From an uncultured Paracoccaceae bacterium (GTDB lineage Bacteria > Pseudomonadota > Alphaproteobacteria > Rhodobacterales > Rhodobacteraceae), in NCBI GenBank assembly GCA_947503935.1, contig CANNFR010000001.1:496001-560000 (forward strand): 64,000 nucleotides of DNA, given 5' to 3'. A program made the translations under genes and the position numbers. The notes below the pieces were generated by a model. That model saw nothing but the letters and a program-made list of their open reading frames with translations. It had not been told where the DNA came from and did not search any database. Each line of letters starts with the position of its first letter. Positions within the stretch are counted from its first letter, which is position 1. This document shows positions 61,289 through 64,000 of the stretch, piece after piece.

Positions 61289-61317
61289 TTGTGCATATCC
61301 TGCTTCCCAGCTAATCT
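61289..61317 (+). promoter_or_regulatory. Weak candidate promoter for the PHP/ATPase gene
   Basis: TTGTGC (61289-61294), 17-base spacer, TAATCT (61312-61317), about 34 bases before the TTG start. Only half the -10 bases agree with consensus, so this is tentative. The remainder of 61175-61350 shows nothing clear. Confidence 0.3.
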
Positions 61318-61350
61318 TGCTGTACACTCTTATTGGTCAGGTGATTTAGA

Positions 61351-64000
61351 TTGAGCGATTTCAAACGAGGTTCTGAGTGGAGGATTTGGGACCTCCATGT
61401 TCATTCTCCTGCTTCCTTTCATTGGGAACAAACCAAGTTTACTGGTGAGGCGTCCGGCGACAACCGAATCTTGGATGATATGATCGCGGCTTTCAATGAC
61501 GCGCCTCCCAGCGTCTTCGCGCTGATGGACTATTGGACATTCGATGGGTGGTTTAAGTTAAACGAGCGCTTGAAAGAGGCAGGTTCACCCGGTCTTGCGA
61601 AGACTGTCTTTCCGGGGATTGAACTCCGTCTTGCTGCCCCGATGAAAGGTAGATTGAATGCCCACGTGGTTTTCTCGGATGCGATAAGCGATCAGAACCT
61701 TCGAGATTTCAAGTCCAAACTCAATTTGGAGCTGGTAGACCTGCCTCTGTCCGACGATGCCTTGCGAGCCTATGCCAGGGCAGCGAACGCCGACAAGCTG
61801 AAGACGCACGGTTTTGCCAAAGAAGAGATCCTAGCAAACGACGAACTGGCACTGCTTGCGGGGTGCCAAATCGCAGAGTTAAGTGTTCAGTCATACAAGG
61901 ACGCCATTGCAGCAGTACCTTCAAACCTAGCTGTTGGCTTCATGCCGTTCGACACCAACGATGGCTTGGAGAAAATAAAATGGGCTGAACACTATGCCTT
62001 TGCTCTTGGCTTGTTTAAAGCTTCTCCGATCTTTGAAACCCGCAAGCAGGCCAATTGGGCAGCGTTTTCTGGCGTGCAAACCGAAGATAACCAGGAATGG
62101 TTTGAAGCCTTTCAAGAAGCTCTGAGCGGAAAGAAACGCCTGGCAGTTTCGGGAAGCGACGCACACCGGTTCAAAGGTGTGCCAGGCGACAACAACCAGC
62201 GTGGATACGGCGACTTCCCAAGTGGAAAAGTGACTTGGATAAAAGCCGACCCGACTTGGAACGGCTTGCTGCAAGCAATTCGCGAACCCGATAAGCGATC
62301 CTTCCTCGGACAAGTACCAGATAAGAAGAGGAGTATCGAGCAAGCGAAAACCTTTTACATTGATCGAGTGACCGTACAGAAGATAGAGGGTGCTAAAGAA
62401 AGCTCCCCCTGGCTATCCGATGTGGATGTTCCACTAAATCCCGATCTGGTTGCTATTATCGGCAACAAGGGCAGTGGGAAGAGCGCGCTAGCGGATATAA
62501 TTGCTCTGCTCGGAAAGTCCCAGCAACACGAGTATTTCTCCTTTCTTCGCCGTGGCAGGTTCCGAGGCAAATCCGGAGAACCGGCTTCCAGTTTCAAGGG
62601 AGAATTGTATTGGCTGGCGGGTGCTCCGGTTTTTTGTATTTTGGGTGACAACCCCGATTCATCTAGCGTCGAGTTGGTGCGATACATCCCGCAGAACAGG
62701 TTCGAAAAACTCTGCAACGACCATGTCACGGGCCAGTCAAATGCGTTTGAGAATGAGCTACGCGCTGTAATCTTCTCGCATCTCGACCCTTCGGTGACGT
62801 CAGGCCTACATGACTTTGACGAGCTGATAGAGGAACAAGAGCAGGTGTTTCGCCAAAAGCTGGGAGAAAAACGCAAAGCTCTGAGCATCATCAATGCGGA
62901 CATTCAGAGGTTTGAGCAGCAGCTTGCGCCAGTCGTCATTCGACGGCTCAAAGAACTTACCTCGCTTAAAGAGCGAGAACTTGTGGAGCATGATCGTCAG
63001 AAACCCAAATTGCCGCCCGAACCTGGTGAAGCTCTTACTCCCGGGCAAAAAGAGGTTCGGCGCGAACTAGCGGAGTTACAAACCGAAGGCGCCGAGATTG
63101 AAGGTGAAAACGAAAAGATATCGGTATTACTTAGTAAGTTAGCTGACAAGCGCGTAGCGCTTTCCAGATTGCGTGAGAGCATTTCCCTACTTGTGTCTCA
63201 GTTTGCCGATTTCCAGAATCGTACAACTGAAGATCATAAGACAGTCGCTTTGTTACAGAAAAGCGTCGCGGTTCTAATGGTTGATGAAAGCAAGCTTGAC
63301 GCGAGAGAAGCTTCAATAGCGAAATGTGAAGAAAAAATCCGGGCGCGCCGAAACGCCATCTTAGACCGCTTCGATGTGATAACTAAGAAGCGGGGCGAAT
63401 GCAGCGAAAGCCTAAACAAGCCGCAACAGGAGTTTCATGCCGCACAGCGAAGGCTGGAACTGTGGGAGAAAAAGCGCCGGGATATCGTTGGCTCACCCAC
63501 GGTATCAGATAGCCTCGAAGGCTTAAAAGATAGACAAAGAAACATTGAAAAACTGCCGGAAGACATCGCCGAGCTAGAGCGGTCACGGGTGGATGTTGCA
63601 GGTCAAATCTATGAGTTACTGGAACAACAACGAGCTGAAAGAGCTGAATTGTTCCAACCGCTCCAAGCGGCAATTGAATCAAACGACCTAATTCGCGAAG
63701 ATTACAGGCTCCAGTTTGAAGCAAATCTGGAAGTCTCAGCTCCAAAGTTTGCTTCTCGGTTATTTGAGCTGGTGAAGAAAAGCATTGGTGAGCTTAGAGG
63801 AGACGAAGAAGCCCAGGAAGCGATCTTCAAACGTTTTGCCGCGCATGAGTTAGATACCAAAGACGGCTTCGTTTCCTTTTGCTCAAGTGTCGTATCTCTC
63901 CTCCGCGAGAGCGCAGAACAATCGAGCAGCGAGACCTCCGGGATAGACTCCATTCTCCGCAAGGATCGGCGCGCCTCAGAGGTTTATGACCTGCTGTTTT
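61351..64000 (+). CDS. PHP-domain plus P-loop ATPase with coiled coil, TrlF-like (3' end outside window)
   Basis: 883 codons visible with no stop, start at TTG 61351 (an in-frame TGA is three codons before). The N-terminal PHP-type hydrolase has IWDLHVHSPASFHW (H16, H18) and later VSGSDAHRFKG (about 269-276). A P-loop GNKGSGKSALADIIALLGK (371-389) follows. From about residue 490 a long coiled coil (VFRQKLGEKRKALSIINADI, LERSRVDVAGQIYELLEQQR) resembles SMC/Rad50 ATPases. Walker B must lie beyond 64000. From memory it matches proteins annotated TrlF family AAA-like ATPase; a role in DNA processing or defence is inferred. Confidence 0.85.
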   Translation, partial: MSDFKRGSEWRIWDLHVHSPASFHWEQTKFTGEASGDNRILDDMIAAFNDAPPSVFALMDYWTFDGWFKLNERLKEAGSPGLAKTVFPGIELRLAAPMKGRLNAHVVFSDAISDQNLRDFKSKLNLELVDLPLSDDALRAYARAANADKLKTHGFAKEEILANDELALLAGCQIAELSVQSYKDAIAAVPSNLAVGFMPFDTNDGLEKIKWAEHYAFALGLFKASPIFETRKQANWAAFSGVQTEDNQEWFEAFQEALSGKKRLAVSGSDAHRFKGVPGDNNQRGYGDFPSGKVTWIKADPTWNGLLQAIREPDKRSFLGQVPDKKRSIEQAKTFYIDRVTVQKIEGAKESSPWLSDVDVPLNPDLVAIIGNKGSGKSALADIIALLGKSQQHEYFSFLRRGRFRGKSGEPASSFKGELYWLAGAPVFCILGDNPDSSSVELVRYIPQNRFEKLCNDHVTGQSNAFENELRAVIFSHLDPSVTSGLHDFDELIEEQEQVFRQKLGEKRKALSIINADIQRFEQQLAPVVIRRLKELTSLKERELVEHDRQKPKLPPEPGEALTPGQKEVRRELAELQTEGAEIEGENEKISVLLSKLADKRVALSRLRESISLLVSQFADFQNRTTEDHKTVALLQKSVAVLMVDESKLDAREASIAKCEEKIRARRNAILDRFDVITKKRGECSESLNKPQQEFHAAQRRLELWEKKRRDIVGSPTVSDSLEGLKDRQRNIEKLPEDIAELERSRVDVAGQIYELLEQQRAERAELFQPLQAAIESNDLIREDYRLQFEANLEVSAPKFASRLFELVKKSIGELRGDEEAQEAIFKRFAAHELDTKDGFVSFCSSVVSLLRESAEQSSSETSGIDSILRKDRRASEVYDLLF

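Larger units (their letters stand above)
58242..64000. mobile_element. Integrated element at the tRNA-Thr 3' end (right boundary outside window)
   Basis: From the tRNA onward the DNA becomes visibly less GC-rich and more varied in codon use than the housekeeping region to the left. It begins with a large serine recombinase whose gene reads into the tRNA, followed by an unknown small protein, an unknown protein and a large PHP/ATPase gene. This layout is typical of an integrative island. Transfer genes and the right attachment site are not in view, so whether it is mobile now is unknown. Confidence 0.7.

Overview
The window looks like chromosome of a marine alphaproteobacterium of the Rhodobacteraceae (Roseobacter group). 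The reasons are very GC-rich housekeeping DNA, an F1-only ATP synthase operon (atpHAGDC), a GapR/DUF2312 protein, an HAD family of the TIGR01459 type, DUF2125, and a DmdC-like acyl-CoA dehydrogenase. This is inferred from gene content and order; no rRNA is present to confirm it.

Left part (1-19.5 kb). carB (partial) diverges from a rimB-like/rimK/aspartoacylase-like trio. A long minus-strand fatty-acid or acyl-CoA catabolic block follows: a FadJ-type bifunctional enzyme, two SnoaL/NTF2-like proteins, a cupin, a thiolase, a GST, a GFA protein, a DmdC-like acyl-CoA dehydrogenase and two MerR regulators. Two PaaI thioesterases and a MATE exporter overlap in a plus-strand operon, and pyrD-DUF952 closes the section. 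Two intergenic regions (11.4-11.7 kb and 17.4-17.6 kb) carry copies of one composite repeat.

Middle (19.5-45.9 kb). This contains a 5'-nucleotidase, a WD40-cytochrome c fusion, a hisC-tyrC-extensin-like operon, DUF2125 and ChaC. A MotA/ExbB-like plus MotB/OmpA-like pair has long coiled coils. Then come a PilJ-domain protein, clpA, gloB, atpHAGDC, an H-type lectin, prs, and an operon pair with threonine aldolase and YcgN.

Right part (45.9-58.2 kb). A run of four perfect small hairpins lies beside ribF. Further on are maoC, an HAD protein, Mn-pyrophosphatase, gapR, a PLP decarboxylase, an outer-membrane barrel, guaB, a SLAC1/TehA protein, ssb, a lytic transglycosylase, an HpcH aldolase and an unknown protein.

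Right end (58.2-64 kb). A tRNA-Thr(UGU) gene marks the edge of an integrated element with visibly lower GC. A large serine recombinase has its C-terminus encoded antisense through the tRNA 3' half. It is coupled to a small acidic protein and followed by an unknown 260-residue protein and a large PHP-domain/P-loop/coiled-coil ATPase (TrlF-like) that runs off the window. This is the best candidate for an accessory, possibly defensive, system.
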